From contig JAAEAF010003347.1 in the NCBI GenBank assembly GCA_011037195.1, positions 82,430 to 146,429 of the forward strand: a DNA stretch of 64,000 bases, written 5' to 3'. Positions 22,230 through 33,940 of this stretch are shown here, piece after piece. The position numbers and the translations under genes were made by a program. The DNA comes from Triatoma infestans. Taxonomy: Eukaryota > Arthropoda > Insecta > Hemiptera > Reduviidae. The notes beneath the pieces were generated by a model, which worked only from the letters and a program-made list of their open reading frames with translations, made no database searches and was not told the origin of the DNA. Every line of letters starts with the position of its first letter. Position 1 is the first letter of the stretch.

Positions 22230-25200
22230 ATGATCATCTGTCAGTGGAATGTAAATGGTCTTAATTGTAGACGACCAGACCTTAATCGTTTACTATATAA
22301 ACTAAATTGTACAATTGTGTGCATTCAGGAGACCCATTTTAAAGCTACTGATAATTTTGCAATGTCAGGATATAAGATAAGACGGAAAGACTATCTAGAG
22401 GGGCAAATAGCATGTGGAGGCGTATGTATCCTAATAAGGAATGATATCCCATTCATAGATGTCAATATTACAGGTAACCTACAAGTAGTAGCTGTCAGAA
22501 TTCTTTCCAGCTTACACCCTATTACCATCTGTTCAATTTATTTGCCACCTGGTAGAGATATCTCTGCCGAACAGTTAAATCACTTATATGAACAATTACC
22601 ACCTCCGGTACTCATACTGGGTGATTACAATGCGCACCACTTTCTATGGGGTGGGAACCACACAGATACCCGAGGAGAAGAAATTGAACATTTCGTTAAT
22701 ATGAATGATTTAAACATACTAAACAATCATACTCCGACTCATATTTGTATTAACTCTGGTACATTCTCCTGTTTAGATTTGAGTATCTGTACCCCCTCAC
22801 TGCAGGCAGGATTATCCTGGCGCACTTTTGATGTAGTCTCGGTAGCGACCATTTCCCCATCATAATAGAAAGTCTTTATAGAACCGCAGTATCTGCCCGG
22901 GCTAGCCAATGGCAAATAAAGAAAGCTGACTGGCCTCACTATCAAGAGCTAGCGCAACTAACAGGTCTAGATATAAATCAACCAAATATAGATTTATTAA
23001 TAGATGACCTAAATCAACAACTGTTACAAGCCGCAAGCTCGACTATACCTCGTAGCTCACCTCGTCCTTATCGCACCCCTCCTGTCCCTTGGTGGACACC
23101 GAAATGTGAAGAAGCTGTTAAAAAGAGAAAACAAGCACTAAGAAAGTTTTTGAACAGACCGTCATCTCAAACTCTACAACAATATAAAGCCGCCAAAATA
23201 CATGCTCGCTATGTTATTAAAAACAGTAAAAAACAATCTTGGCAAAACTTTCTTTCCAACATATCTTGTAATGCACCTAACGATGTCTTTTGGAACGCAA
23301 TCAGGAAAATAAAAGGGTATAAAACTTCTCACACCCCAACTGCTCTCACTGAAAACAACACCTACATCACTGATCCAAAAGAAATAGCTGATAAATTAGG
23401 ACAACACTTCTTTAATGTATCCGCCACCTGTAATTACTCCAATGAATTTCAATTAATTAAAACCCAAATCGAATCTCAACCTTTCGTCGTTACTACAGAC
23501 CCTTCAAATCCTTTAAATCTACCCTTCACTGATACTGAGTTTCAAATTGCCTTAAATACACGTAAAGATACATCTCCTGGTCCTGACCAAATTTGTATTG
23601 GGATGATTAAACATTTATCCCCAAACAATAAAACTAATATTCTGAACATACTAAATAGAATATTTCTATCTGGTCTATATCCACAGCTCTGGAACACAGC
23701 AATAGTAATTCCAATTTACAAAAAAAATAAACCCCCACAAAAACCAAGTAGTTACCGCCCTATCTCCCTCACCTGTTCCATGTGCAAATTACTCGAAAAA
23801 ATGATAGCCAATAGATTAAACTGGTACCTCGAATCCAGAGGTCTGATCCCACCATGGCAGAGTGGCTTCAGAAAGGGCAGAAGTGCTAGGGACAATCTAG
23901 TCTTTCTAGAATCTTCTATACTGGATGCATTTGAAAATAAAGAAAAGGTTATAACTATATTTCTAGATATTGAAAATGCTTTTGACGGAACCTGGAAACG
24001 CCTTATTCTCGACACTCTTAAAACCTATGGTATAGAAGGTGCTGTACTTAACTTCATTAATAACTTTCTAACTAATAGAACGTTTAGGGTAAGAAACGGT
24101 AACACTCTATCTGACACTTACGAACAACAGAACGGTGTACCACAGGGATGCGTCCTCAGTGCACTTCTTTTTTGCATAGGCATAAATAAAGCACTGGACT
24201 CGATTGAGCTGCCTGTACGCGGCCAATTGTACGCAGACGACCTGGTTATATTCTGCAGAAGTAAAGATATAGCCTTTGCTATGGAGAAAGTGCAATTATC
24301 ACTAAACAAAATTGTAAAATGGTTAACTAACCATGGATTCAAGGTTTCTACTTCCAAAACTGCGGCAGTATTATTCAGCAAAAGAAAGATTACTGAGCCA
24401 ATAAACTTAACAATATATAATAAACAAATAAAAGTCGCCGATAAAGCGCGGTACTTAGGTCTAACTTTCGACCGAAATCTAACTTGGACCAGCCACTTAA
24501 AAGAACTTAAAGCCTCCTGTTTGAGTTCTCTCAATCTTCTTAGAGCCGTCACAAATACCGCATGGGGAGCTGACAGAAAAAGCATGTTAAAATTACTTCA
24601 TACATTAATTAGGTCAAAACTGGACTACGGTAGCAGTGCTTATGGCTCAGCATCAGAAAGTAATCTCAAAATCATCAACACTGTCTACAATACTGCTTTG
24701 AGAATAGCTACGGGCGCGTTTCGGTCTAGTCCAATTAATAGCTTATATGCGGATTCTGGTGAGCTGCCGTTAGACCTTCGCAGGAAACAATTAGATCTCA
24801 CTTATTATATCAAAATTCTGTCCTCCCCCAATCACCCACTAAAAGAATTATTCCTACAATCCATACCTCATTCCAATACCAATACAATAAGAAGATACTC
24901 ATTTCCAAAGCGCGTATCAATGCTTCTGCTCGAGGAAGAAATTGACCCTCAAAATATCTCCATCACCAACATATCCCCAGTTTGCCCTTGGTCTCTCACA
25001 AACGCTAAAATCTGTTTATCCTTAACGAAATTCCTCAAAAACCGTACCCCTCCATATATTTATAAGAATGAATTTCTCAGCTACCAAAGCAAATTCAATA
25101 ATGCTAATTTTATTTACACTGACGGCTCTAAGTGCGGTTCAGGTGTGGGAGCGGCAGTGGTCTGTGATAACCGGCAATACATGTTTTCTCTTTCCTCAAT

Positions 25201-25909
25201 CTGTAGCAATCACACCGCAGAAATGGTTGCCATATATAAGGGATTGAATATCATAACACCTACTGCAAACACTTTAATTATATGTACGGACTCGCTATCC
25301 GCACTACTGAGTCTAAGGAATATCTTCACCAATGACGCGCTTATACAGAATACTCTGCTCACGCTTAAATCATTATCCCGCAATAAGATTACGGTTCGAT
25401 TCACTTGGATACCAGGGCACTGTGGCATTGCCGGTAATGAGAAGGCCGACATTGCAGCCAGAAATGCAGGTACAGAAGGCACACCGTATAGAGAAGTCCC
25501 TGCGCAGGATTACATCGCTCTTGTCAAAAGAAAAGTAAAAGAGAAATGGAGGCAGAGATGGTATGCCATCTCTGATAATAAACTAAGGGAAATAAAGAGT
25601 GATGTGACCGTGTGGAGCTCCTCTTTTCGACCTAACCGTCGAGAAGAGGTAGTATTGACCCGCCTCCGAATCGGACACACTAGACTGACTCACGGATACC
25701 TGATGACACGTGGACCCCCTCCAACTTGCCAATGCTGTGGGGTCACCCTCACGATCAAGCACATTTTTGTTGATTGTTACGCTTACGACACACTTAGAAC
25801 CTCATACAGACTACCAGATAACATTACTGAACTACTACACGACCACTCTGACTACATAGACAAAGTACTTGGCTTTCTTAAAAGAACTGACTTATACAAA
25901 CTAATATAA
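22230..25909 (+). pseudogene. LINE ORF2 polyprotein: AP endonuclease, RT, RNase H, Cys/His motif (one frameshift)
   Basis: The enzyme nicks target DNA, primes cDNA synthesis there and removes RNA. From ATG 22230 the endonuclease shows QWNVNGL, QETH, GDYNAHH and LDLSI. The frame changes near 22830-22843, just before SDHFPI, the last endonuclease motif, which is intact in the second frame. That frame stays open for about 1,020 codons to 25909. Numbered from the TTG at 23150, the RT has FLDIENAFD (D273), NGVPQGCVLSALLF and YADD (361-364). RNase H has D658 (YTDGS), E691, D714 (TDS), H757 (WIPGHCG) and D767. A CX2C...HX4C-type motif (CQCCGVTLTIKHIFVDC, from about 860) closes it. All catalytic residues are present, so the copy is one lesion from an open ORF2 and looks recent. 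RNase H plus this ORF1 puts it in the I group. Confidence 0.92.
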
Positions 25910-25928
25910 CCGAACACCCCACATAGTC

Positions 25929-25959
25929 TAAAGGCGAGCATGATCCAAGTGATTGACGC

Positions 25960-25964
<5 letters not shown>
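25929..25964 (+). promoter_or_regulatory. Terminal 3' UTR hairpin of the LINE
   Basis: TAAAGGCG (25929-25936) pairs with CGCCTTTA (25957-25964), the second arm running straight into the poly-A. LINE RTs can recognise such 3' hairpins for priming. The SINE at 54113-54546 ends with a comparable AGGC-loop-GCCTTTAAAA structure. Confidence 0.65.
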
Positions 25965-25994
<30 letters not shown>

Positions 25995-26004
25995 GAACAA
26001 ATTT

Positions 26005-26510
26005 AATACGAAGGTCATTCAATAAATAATGAGACAAATCGCTGTAGCTCAAAAACGATTTGTTTAATCAATACAATAGTTTCAGTGCGTCAAGTTGGCA
26101 TCCTTGTACAGTTTTTCATCAGCTGTTCAAAGAGTATTTGGTAAGCATAACCTCAAATTTATTCAGCTAACAATGGCGAGTCCGTTCGAAAAACAACGCT
26201 CAGTTATTGGATTTTTAGTTACAGAGGGTATCAAAGGTAGTGAAATCCACGTAAGAATGTTGAAAGTGTACGGGAATAATTGTTTGAACCGTTCGAACGT
26301 TTACGAATTGGTAGAACAGTTTAAAGGTGACCCGTGTAAGTCTGTGACAATCAACGAAGTGGACAACCGGTTGGAAGTTGCAACTTCCTCCCTCAATCTC
26401 GCATTAACGTGTTAATTCAGGACAACTGGCATATTATTGTTGAACTGATAGCTGAAGAAGTGTACGCGAGTGTTCTGGATAATGTTATAGACAGATGGCA
26501 CACAGACACA
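26005..26510 (+). pseudogene. Mariner-family transposase, 5' half, broken
   Basis: The sequence starts with cgaaggtcattcaataaa, typical of a mariner inverted repeat. About 150 bp further an ORF begins at ATG 26173: MASPFEKQRSVIGFLVTEG, GSEIHVRMLKVYG and RSNVYELVEQFK, which is the N-terminal helix-turn-helix of mariner transposases. The frame is corrupted after VEQFKGD. VATSS and, after a shift near 26400, DNWHIIVELIAEEV follow before the similarity ends near 26510. The catalytic DDD domain and the right TIR are missing. The I-group LINE inserted a few bases to its left, so the mariner was already there. It cannot move. Confidence 0.75.
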
Positions 26511-26699
26511 CATGGCACAGTTAACTCAAGAAACACTTCAAAAAGTCGGGTAGATATAGACATGCACCTTAACAAACAAAACAAAAAATTAATAGAAATT
26601 CTGTGGCAAAATATAATTTCATAAGTTGTATAAAAGTATAGAAGACTGAAGAGAAGACATTAAGCTGCCAAAATCCTTCACCAAAAACAGAAATATATA

Positions 26700-26890
26700 A
26701 TATACTCGTGGTGGTTGGTTCCGCAGTGCTGGAAAGCATCAGAGATATTTTCCGTGGTAGCCTGTTTCATTTTGTGGTCACCGACCGGTTTCGGGCGTTC
26801 GCCCATCTTCAGGATTCGTTTTTCAGATAGTGTGACAACACAGACTTGCACAGAGCAAATTCAGTTTACACACTGACTGGTGTTTTTTTA
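26700..26890 (-). repeat. Penelope-type tail, single copy
   Basis: It matches one arm of the foldbacks at 461-780 and 58625-59035: tggttggttccgcagtgctgg-like block, cagagatattttccgtg, ttttgtggtca, ribozyme, then cttgcacagagcaaat. No inverted partner follows. Confidence 0.7.
26779..26817 (-). ncRNA. Hammerhead ribozyme, minimal stem III type (core intact)
   Basis: On the minus strand: CTGAAGA, unpaired T, stem II GGGC-GAAC-GCCC, GAAA, CCGG, TC. Stem I (AATC with GGTG) is weak: two or three pairs including a wobble. Stem III is the ACCGGT palindrome. The core is complete but the weak stem I lowers expected activity. Confidence 0.7.
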
Positions 26891-27769
26891 ATTGTATTTA
26901 AAACTAAACTCTTAAACTAGGTCAAGGGTTATGGTGATGATAGCTGGGTGGGAAAGGAACATGTGTTTGGGTTGTTAAAGGGGCAAATTTTCCTTAAAAT
27001 GGAAACAACATGTGGGGGTCTAATTTTTAAACTCTGTTGTTGGAGAGAGATTTACTTTACAATTAACTAATCAAAATAAAATATAAAATATGTAGAAATA
27101 AATTTAAATTAAATTAAATTAAATAACGATTTAAACTAACATAATTTAAAATTAAGCGGTTTTCATTATTAAGTTTTTTTTTTATAATTATGCATTCCAA
27201 TTAATATTTCACTTTTCTCACAACATTCACATACGGCATCCACGCACGCATGTATACCTCAATATGTTTTTTTTTTTTATAATTTTCGGAAAATGTCTCT
27301 GATATAATATATTCTTTATAACAATACATAATGCTTTAAAATCCATTTTTCCTTTTATCATTATAAAAATTGTACACCAAATTGAGGAATATAGTAAATA
27401 CATAATATTTTAGTAGGAATAAAGGGAATTCATTAGGGACGTCTTTAGTCTGGACTCATCGATTTCCTTTTTCGTTATTGAAGTTTTTTTTTATATAACT
27501 TGAAAAAATGTATTACAGTAAAAAATGAGCGAAAATATTGTTCGTTGAGTTCATTGTTACATCCTTTCTTCCTGTCTTAATTATTAATAAAATTTACTTT
27601 TAGAGTTTTAAAATTTTTTAATTATATTTAGACTTGTTTGATACTTAAATTAGTTAAATAATTAGGAAATTTTAGACGCGCGAGATTAATTTCTGATGGT
27701 TAAGCTTTTTTTTCTTAAGTTTTATATAAATAATTGTTTTTAGCGAAAGGTCTATATGTATTTGTGTGC
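26891..27769. other. AT-rich DNA, no gene seen
   Basis: It contains aattaaattaaatt-type low complexity near 27105-27125 and T runs. No motif-bearing frame was seen. Confidence 0.5.
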
Positions 27770-27879
27770 CGCCCTGACGCCATCTCAACTCGGAAACTCA
27801 CGTGTATTAGTGAATTTTTGTTTTCAGTGTTTTTCGTGCGGTATTCTCGAAACGGCTTCAACGATTTTCTTTAATCAGT
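27770..27879 (+). repeat. Fragment of the 2780-3772 element family
   Basis: The block tctcgaaacggcttcaacgattttcttta is the family's recurring core. It is interrupted by the LTR insertion at 27880, with the four bases before the break (CAGT) duplicated behind it. Confidence 0.55.
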
Positions 27880-28580
27880 TGTAGTGGAATCAATTGTCGT
27901 GATTCCTGAGGTATGAAGTTAGATGTCTTGAAAAGGGATTTATTAGGCGGAAGTTAGTTTAGAGAGTTATTGCTTGAATTACTAACACTGAATTTATAAA
28001 AATAGAATATATTTTAACAATAATTTGAATGAGCCTAATGGTAACTACAATTAGTATGATTTGATAAAAGTAAATAAATAATTTTAAGAGTTAAATAACA
28101 AATAATTTAAAATTATTATAATGAATAAACTAATATGCACAACTATGAAAATAATTATTAGATAAACCTTGCATAGGGACTCGCTCGGAACTCAGTATAA
28201 CTGCTGCTGTAAAATGATACTGATATAATGATGACGATATAATGATTGTGATATAATGATCCTCTCTTCCAGTGGGCGAAGTTTATATTAGTCTCATACT
28301 GTTATATTAGTCTCACACTAAGACATCTCTAGTAGCGTGCGACCTTGTGCGACCTTGGTTAAGTCGGCGACCAGTGATTCAGGTCAGTGGCCAGATTTGG
28401 ACGCCCATCGGCGACTTTCAAAGACCAGGTAGCTTCTGTTCAATAGACAGGGCTTTATCGGTGCTTGTCTTTGATACCTCTGTATTGAAAAGGCAGCGGC
28501 CGGCTGTGGGGCCACTGTTATAAATTATTCTTTCCTTTTGTTATATTTTGTGAAGGCTTTGACATTGCTATGTCATTAAA
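27880..28580 (-). mobile_element. Solo LTR, gypsy-like family A, TSD CAGT
   Basis: Plus-strand limits are TGTAGTGGAATC and GTCATTAAA (CATTACA in sister copies). It is bounded by CAGT at 27876-27879 and 28581-28584. It is about 700 bp and similar throughout to 38501-39146, 40465-41202 and 54990-55611. Orientation is set by the primer-binding site at 40445-40462, which places the element on the minus strand. It has no internal region, so it is a solo LTR left by recombination. Confidence 0.8.
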
Positions 28581-28794
28581 CAGTTATCAAACATCAAACT
28601 TTTAAGTCTCGTTTCTTCACTTCGTTCTTCATAATAAATTTTAGCTATCAATAATTTGGATCTTGCAAATGCCCATTCTCTTTTGTATATCTTTTCCAGT
28701 TCTAAGAGCAAGAGGTGATTTGAACCTTCTTCTACGCAATTAAAAATAGTGATTGTCTACCCTGATATGATTGTATCACCCTTGGATTTTTCAT

Positions 28795-29540
28795 ACAATC
28801 TAATCTAACAGTAATAAGCTAATAATCAGCTGGAAATCCAAAACTAGAACGCCATCCCTTGTTTCGATTACTAAATTTACTTTATTACAATTTCCATCTT
28901 TCTTTGTGTTCTGGTTAATTAAATTATAATTTAGCACTTATTTCCTGGGTTGATATATTCCGCCCATATTTTATTTCCTAATAATATTTAGCTTTACTAA
29001 TCCCCTTTTCAGAGAAATGGAGATCAACAATTTATGATTAATTTTGATTCCAATTCCAAGATCTATTCAGTGAAAAACGTTGAAATTAAAACGCCTTAAC
29101 AATTTTATAAATTTCAATAAAACTATTTGTTTTATATTCAAAATGCAATTTAACATTTCTCCTCATTATTAATCTGATTTTTTTTTTTTTTTTTTATGTA
29201 CATCACATCACGGAAGTCTTGTTGAATTCAGCAAAGATTTTTGAACCAAAGAAATATCAATAGTTGCTACATATTTCCGTCAAGTTTTTTTTTCTTTGCT
29301 TTTTTTTACACTTATCTTGCTGATAGTTCTCTAATTATTGACAATATATTTCACAGTTAAAATATTGTGTCTTGTGGAAAAATTAAGTTTATATAACTGA
29401 GAATTTTTTACTCAGAATTTGTCTAACGTTATATCTTTAAAAAAATGACCTGGTTTTTTGCATTTCAACCTGGAAATGGAGTGACAAAATTTTCACCATT
29501 TATTTAACTACTTAATTAGTATAAACTCCCACTTTTTTTA
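28795..29540 (-). repeat. Right arm of the 0.7-kb dispersed inverted repeat
   Basis: It is the reverse complement of 15870-16565, with small indels and longer T runs (29170-29187, 29286-29293). It is non-coding. Confidence 0.7.
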
Positions 29541-31194
29541 AGATGCAGATCTACCTTTCTGAATTTCTTGGTGACAGCTTCAGTCAGTATTTTGAGGACG
29601 AGGCGATCAGGACCATATCATAGCAAATTTTAAGTTTGTTAACTTAGATTCATAAATCTTGATGCTCTCATATTGTTTCAATTAATTTTTTAAAATACAA
29701 ATTCTAACATTGCTGTGAAAAGGCTAGATGACAGAGGATCGTCCATTCTGTGATAACATCCTCAATTATGGGTAACATAACTACTGAGGAATAATAATGA
29801 ATATTTTTGAAAGAGTTAAGCGATTAATGTCAAAATGTAATTTAATAATAATAGCCTTCCGGCGAAATTACAATATAATGAAAGCCTTTACATATCCAAT
29901 ATATGTTTTTGACATATTCAAAGATCAGCTTGATGGGATAAGCTGATTATTTTCAAGCAAATATACCGTTCATTATCTTCTAAAATAAAGCATTCTTTGT
30001 GAATATTTACTGTTTTGACATGAACGTCAACAAACAAATTTATTATAATTGTTGAAATTTTTACTTTCTTTATTTTCTCTAAATAAACGAATTAATACGA
30101 AAAGATTTACATAATTTCTATAAATTAATCTTTCACATGGTAATTTTTGTTTTATTTATTATTATGTGGTAAAAAAAAAAGAAAATAAATGTTTTATAAA
30201 ATTGTTCAGATCCTTTTAGTGAAACAGTTTAGAGGTAGTTGGTAGTAGGAGTGAGGCGAAGAGCGAAGGGCAAGGTGGGGTACCGACTGACCGACCGACC
30301 GACAAACAGATGCCGGGTCTGTATGGTGCTCTAACCTCTTGTAGATTTGCATATAAGGGACAATATTCCGGGTCACTCAGCGTACACAATAGCGCACAAA
30401 GTTTGTCAACTGCGACGACATCCTCTCATCCTTGCCTCGTTCATTCTTCGGCCAAGGATTACACATGCTCCATACATCACTTTCATTTTCTCTTCAACGC
30501 TGCTTAGTTTTTTTTGTTCGCCTTCCCTTTCCTAACTTTCACTTTCAGTTCCATATTCAACCGTTAATTCATAGTTTAAAATGTTTCTATAATAAATTTC
30601 TTTTTGATATTTTTTTATATATCTTAGAATGTTCTATTTCGAATATTTACACTTTTTTTTAAAAAAAATATTTATTTACATATACTGTAAATAAATATAC
30701 TGACATTTCAGTGCAGAGAGAAAGACAAAAACAAAACAAAAGCAGAAGAGGGAAGAAAATATCCAATGGTATCATTCCCGGATAGACTGAACCTACACCT
30801 ATCACTCACTCACAGATCGCAGATCACTGAGGCAGATCAGTGTTCGAGAAGGTTTAGCTGATATTGTACGGGAAGAAAGAAGACGATCAAGGGAATTAGT
30901 GTGAGAAGATAAAGATTTATAAAATTCCGTGTATCGTGTCTTTGCTAGTTCACTTAAATATATGTTTAGAGAATGTGATTGGAAACATCGAAAGGAACGT
31001 GGACTATGGTGCTTTGGACTGAAATGACTGGATGCGCTGGCTATTGGAACGCCGAGTTGTACCCCATACTTCTATACCGTATGAGCAGAAAGGTTTGTTG
31101 GTCGTGTTCGTATCTTAGGTTCCTGCCTTTTAAGTCTGTTGGGTAAGTTCAACGTAATGGCGACTCGTAGATATTGAGAGTGGAGAGTGGACCC
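29541..31194. other. Unassigned region, partly less AT-rich
   Basis: 30241-30500 and 30770-31190 have higher GC than the surroundings, with (GACC)n at 30288-30303. They could hold a decayed host or transposon exon, but no frame shows a known domain, and no repeat copy was found here. Confidence 0.45.
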
Positions 31195-31400
31195 CTACAT
31201 TATGGCGCAACAGCCCATGTAGGTCCGAGACTTGCCAGACCGCTCATTGACTACGGGGGCGTGTGGTAAGCACTCCGAGTTCCCACGCCGTTTAGTTCCG
31301 GCCTTCGCTACCTAGGGTGCTCCTAACTGTAGCTTCCCACTTTTTATCACGATGCTGGGTCAACACCATCTTTGCACTCACGGGAATCGAACCAGGGATG
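31195..31400 (-). repeat. tRNA-derived SINE family 2, 5'-truncated
   Basis: On the minus strand a B-box-like GGTTCGATTCCCGTGAG opens the sequence, followed by the family body (gttgacccagcatcgtgata, ggtagcgaaggc) and an end at gcgccataatg. The A-box part is missing. Confidence 0.65.
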
Positions 31401-31663
31401 TTGTTAAAAGGAAATAGAAATTATAGAAGAATTGATGAAACTCACACCTTTACTAAAAGACTTAATTTTAAATTGCCTTTCAATAGACATTATTTATTAT
31501 ATACTAATAGTTAAAATTTTACCATAATTTGTACTCATTTTTTTCTGTGATACACATACTTCTTATAACCCTTATTAACCTACCCACAAACAATCAACCA
31601 GTGTTGTTTGTGATATAAACATATAGTTTGAATCATCTATTCACACGAATTCATTGCAAACCT

Positions 31664-31705
31664 TACTCTGATAATTCTGAGGAAAATCCGAAACCGGTCA
31701 CATTC
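31664..31705 (+). ncRNA. Hammerhead-like remnant, Penelope tail subfamily 2
   Basis: CTGATAA (CTGATGA expected), then a weak GGAAAATCC stem II, GAAA, CCGGTC. The changed G8 should inactivate it. It lies in the left arm of the inverted duplication; its partner is at 36594-36634. Confidence 0.5.
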
Positions 31706-32123
31706 ATCAAAATTTTGTTTCTTTTGATTTGTGCTTCATCAAAATGAAACATGCTATGATGGATAAAATCATAGATGTTGTACGCTCGTGGTGATATAGG
31801 TGATAGTTGTGATGATAGAGGTGGATGTAGTAGACGCGAAAATAATGGATGCCGGGTAGCAAATACAAAATAAATGATAAATAATAAATAATAATAAACA
31901 AAGGAGGAAATAATAAATGTTCTGAATTATCTAGTGAGGTGGAGATGTATAGATAATAGAATCTGAGGAGAGCTAAAGGTCCTCACGCGTTAGTCTAGTG
32001 GCTGGTGAATACAACCAGGTGCAAAATGAAGGAAGCAGCATTAAATAAATATCACGTACAGAATAAGCAGTAAACTGTAGAAACAAGCAATCTGTAGAAA
32101 CAAACTCAAAGCATAAAGATGGG

Positions 32124-32540
32124 ATCACACGGAGTAGTGAACCGCCCGCGAAAAGGCTGGGCTTGAAACCTCCAACTAGTTGGAATGAGCACGACCGCTT
32201 CAGTCGTATTCTTGCTGATAGTATTCTTAGGTAGCCTGAATAGATATTGTAGACTGGAAAATGAATCACCGGTAGCTAAGAATCTTAAGGTGACATGAAA
32301 TTTCGCTTCTGCCGGAATTGCTCTTCTAATATTGGTGTCCATTTCCAGAATCGATGGTTTCACTTTATTGACCAAAATCAAAAACAGTTTTGGTTCCATC
32401 CTAAAGAAATTTCTGTAGCTATTTGGATGTTCCAAGGATAACTCCCTGCAAATATTATTGGTGACACCGAGTACATAACGCCTCTTCATCAAGTCCTGAA
32501 CCCACACATGCCTCTTTGTTCTTTTATTCCAGATTTTCAA
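32124..32540 (-). pseudogene. Harbinger transposase (HARBI1-like) N-terminal fragment
   Basis: The frame reads KRTKRHVWVQDLMKRR, then LEHPNSYRNFFRMEPKLF, a conserved (D)TNIRRAIPAEAKFHVTLRFLATGDSF block and YLFRLPKNTIS, the classic start of PIF/Harbinger transposases, residues about 10-120. The DDE catalytic domain that should follow is absent: after NTISK the frame runs into non-homologous sequence and the right TIR. Harbinger elements also need a Myb/SANT partner, and none is seen. A related fragment in the opposite orientation is at 35331-35667. It is non-functional as a transposase. A domesticated role is unlikely given the truncation. Confidence 0.8.
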
Positions 32541-32697
32541 ATGATTTCTTAACTAATGTATTAATATTTCACAGAAAAAGTTTCACTGCTTCACGTTCAG
32601 CCATAATTGACAACGAGCGAGAAACATACGACCGTCGAGAGCACCGTGTGAACTGTAAAAGGTCGTGACTTCTTCATTTGAATAAGCAAGTCGTATA

Positions 32698-33326
32698 TCC
32701 ACCTAGGTGGATAGGTTTGTCAAATTAGGTGCCTCTCTCCCTTTCATTGGTCCAGAGCCTGCTGTTGGTGTGTCTTCTGGCACATGTTTGTCGGGCTTTC
32801 AGACGTGGATGACCTCACAGCACTCATCCTTATGGATGAGTGCAGTGGGTTGTCGGCAGTCTAAAATGCTCATTGGGGGCCCAGACGGAGCTTTGAGTAG
32901 TGGCGTCGATGTCTTTCACGGACCTCCCTCAGACATCTGGTTGGATTCCTCACTGGGCATTGTGGTTTAAGGAGACATCTCTATATAGTGGGATTCGTGC
33001 CTGACCCCTTTTGTAGAGTTTGTGAGACTGAGGAGGAAACACCCATGCATCTGATGACAAATTGTATGGGTTGTGAGGAGATTAGGTTTAGGACCTTCGG
33101 CCGGAGTAGTATATCGGTAGAGGATCTTAAGCTGTGTCCTTTTAAGGTTTTGGTCCGATTTGTTCGGTCTGTGGTGAAACTTAGATGGTTAAACCCTGGG
33201 CCTGGATTTTTTGTTCTAGTCCCAGTGGTAGGTATTCTTTAGGGGTAGCTATATGGGCCCGAGGGGGCTTTGGATAGCGTAGGGTTTACTTCCCTCCCCT
33301 TTTGTGAATAATAATAATAATAATAC
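32698..33326 (+). mobile_element. LINE 3' end inserted in the Harbinger remnant, (TAA)n tail
   Basis: The 8-bp duplication GTCGTATA occurs at 32690-32697 and 33327-33334. The right-arm Harbinger copy (35164-35190) carries the uninterrupted site, giving direct proof of insertion. It ends in (AAT)n. Coding remnants are in 32799-33240: an RNase H-to-tail region with CRQSKMLIGGP, LRRHLYI(V)GF and FCRVCETEEETPMHLMTNC, the Cys/His motif common after RNase H in I- and R1-group LINEs. It is strongly 5'-truncated, with frameshifts near 32950-32990. Confidence 0.8.
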
Positions 33327-33391
33327 GTCGTATACGCATGCTCAGACCATGGAGAAGTGTTCTCGCTCGCTTCACTACTCCGTGTGAACCC

Positions 33392-33830
33392 ACATTTAGT
33401 GAACCGGTCAGATTCATCAAAATTTTGCCTAATTTGATTTGGGCTTGTACATGTAAGCGTACCTGGAAGTTGGGACGATAGAGGTGGTTGTAATGGATGT
33501 GGATAGTAAATACAAAATAAATGATAAATAATAAATAATAGTATTATTATTAGGAAAGAAATAATAAATGTTCTTCTGAGAGATGTGTATAATACCAGTG
33601 GTTTATGTGTTAAGAGATTTGTATAGCTGAGTTTAGTTACAAGAAGAAGAAGCGGAATTAAGGTGAAGCAACTAGCAGCGGTGGTGATGCTCAATATACA
33701 GAATCAGCTGTAAAATAAAGGAAGCAGGTTTAAATAAATTACAGAAGAAACAGGGAATTTGTAGAAAACAAATGAATCGCAAAAATTCAACAGAAACGGA
33801 AGTGAATAGGAAGTGCTACTTTATACAGTT
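33392..33830 (+). repeat. Third, partial copy of the duplicated-arm sequence
   Basis: The blocks gaaccggtca(g)attcatcaaaatttt, taaatacaaaataaatgataaataataaata and aaggaagcag recur in the order seen at 31690-32060, in the same orientation, with a different inner segment. A T run (33831-33850) and a short fragment of the 2780-3772 family follow to about 33940. Confidence 0.5.
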
Positions 33831-33940
33831 TTTTTTTTTTTTTTTTTTAGTTTTCTCGAAAACTCTAACTTATTGCAAACTATAACTTTTATTTGAAACA
33901 TTTTCCGAAAAAACCTGTTTTTGGCGGTGCCCCGGGGGAC

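Larger units (their letters stand above)
20538..25988 (+). mobile_element. Full-length I-group LINE with RNase H, TSD and poly-A
   Basis: The direct repeat AAAACCGAACAAATT at 20523-20537 and 25989-26003 (its first bases merge with the poly-A) brackets the element, giving about 5.45 kb. The 5' end starts CAGT, as in the Drosophila I factor. Parts in order: 5' UTR of about 220 bp, a hairpin at the ORF1 start, ORF1 with three zinc knuckles, ORF2 with endonuclease, RT, RNase H and a Cys/His motif, a short 3' UTR with a terminal hairpin, and poly-A. Each ORF carries one frameshift. Insertion was into sequence just left of a mariner remnant. Nimb or LOA are alternatives to I within the RNase H-bearing group. 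Confidence 0.9.
31195..33391. repeat. Left arm of a large inverted duplication
   Basis: Pieces in order match, in reverse complement, the right arm 35110-37105: SINE fragment, a 270-bp block with tatgtttatatcacaaacaa-type sequence, a Penelope-type tail, an aataataaatg/taaataat block, and a Harbinger remnant. After removing the LINE at 32698-33326 and the right-arm SINE at 36081-36323, the arms are about 1.6-1.75 kb, with a 1.7-kb spacer at 33392-35109. Confidence 0.65.
32121..33391 (-). mobile_element. Harbinger-type element, internally deleted and split by a LINE
   Basis: The terminal inverted repeats are GGGATCACACGGAGTAGTGAA (32121-32141) and the complement of GGGTTCACACGGAGTAGTGAA (33371-33391). 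Without the 629-bp LINE and its duplicated target it is about 630 bp. It encodes only the N-terminal part of a HARBI1-like transposase. No clear 3-bp TSD was seen. Confidence 0.75.

Noticed and set aside
23752..25482. Long minus-strand open frames opposite the LINE ORF2
   Set aside because: They are shadows of the RT/RNase H frame; their translations show no domain.
30288..30303. (GACC)n tract as a CRISPR-like or regulatory array
   Set aside because: It is only four short units; a simple repeat in animal DNA.
31155..31170. TGGCGACTCGTAG as a primer-binding site
   Set aside because: No LTR with TG...CA ends precedes it and no gag follows.
33239..33694. 151-codon minus-strand frame
   Set aside because: It spans the LINE tail, the Harbinger end and a repeat, so it crosses three unrelated elements and cannot be one gene.
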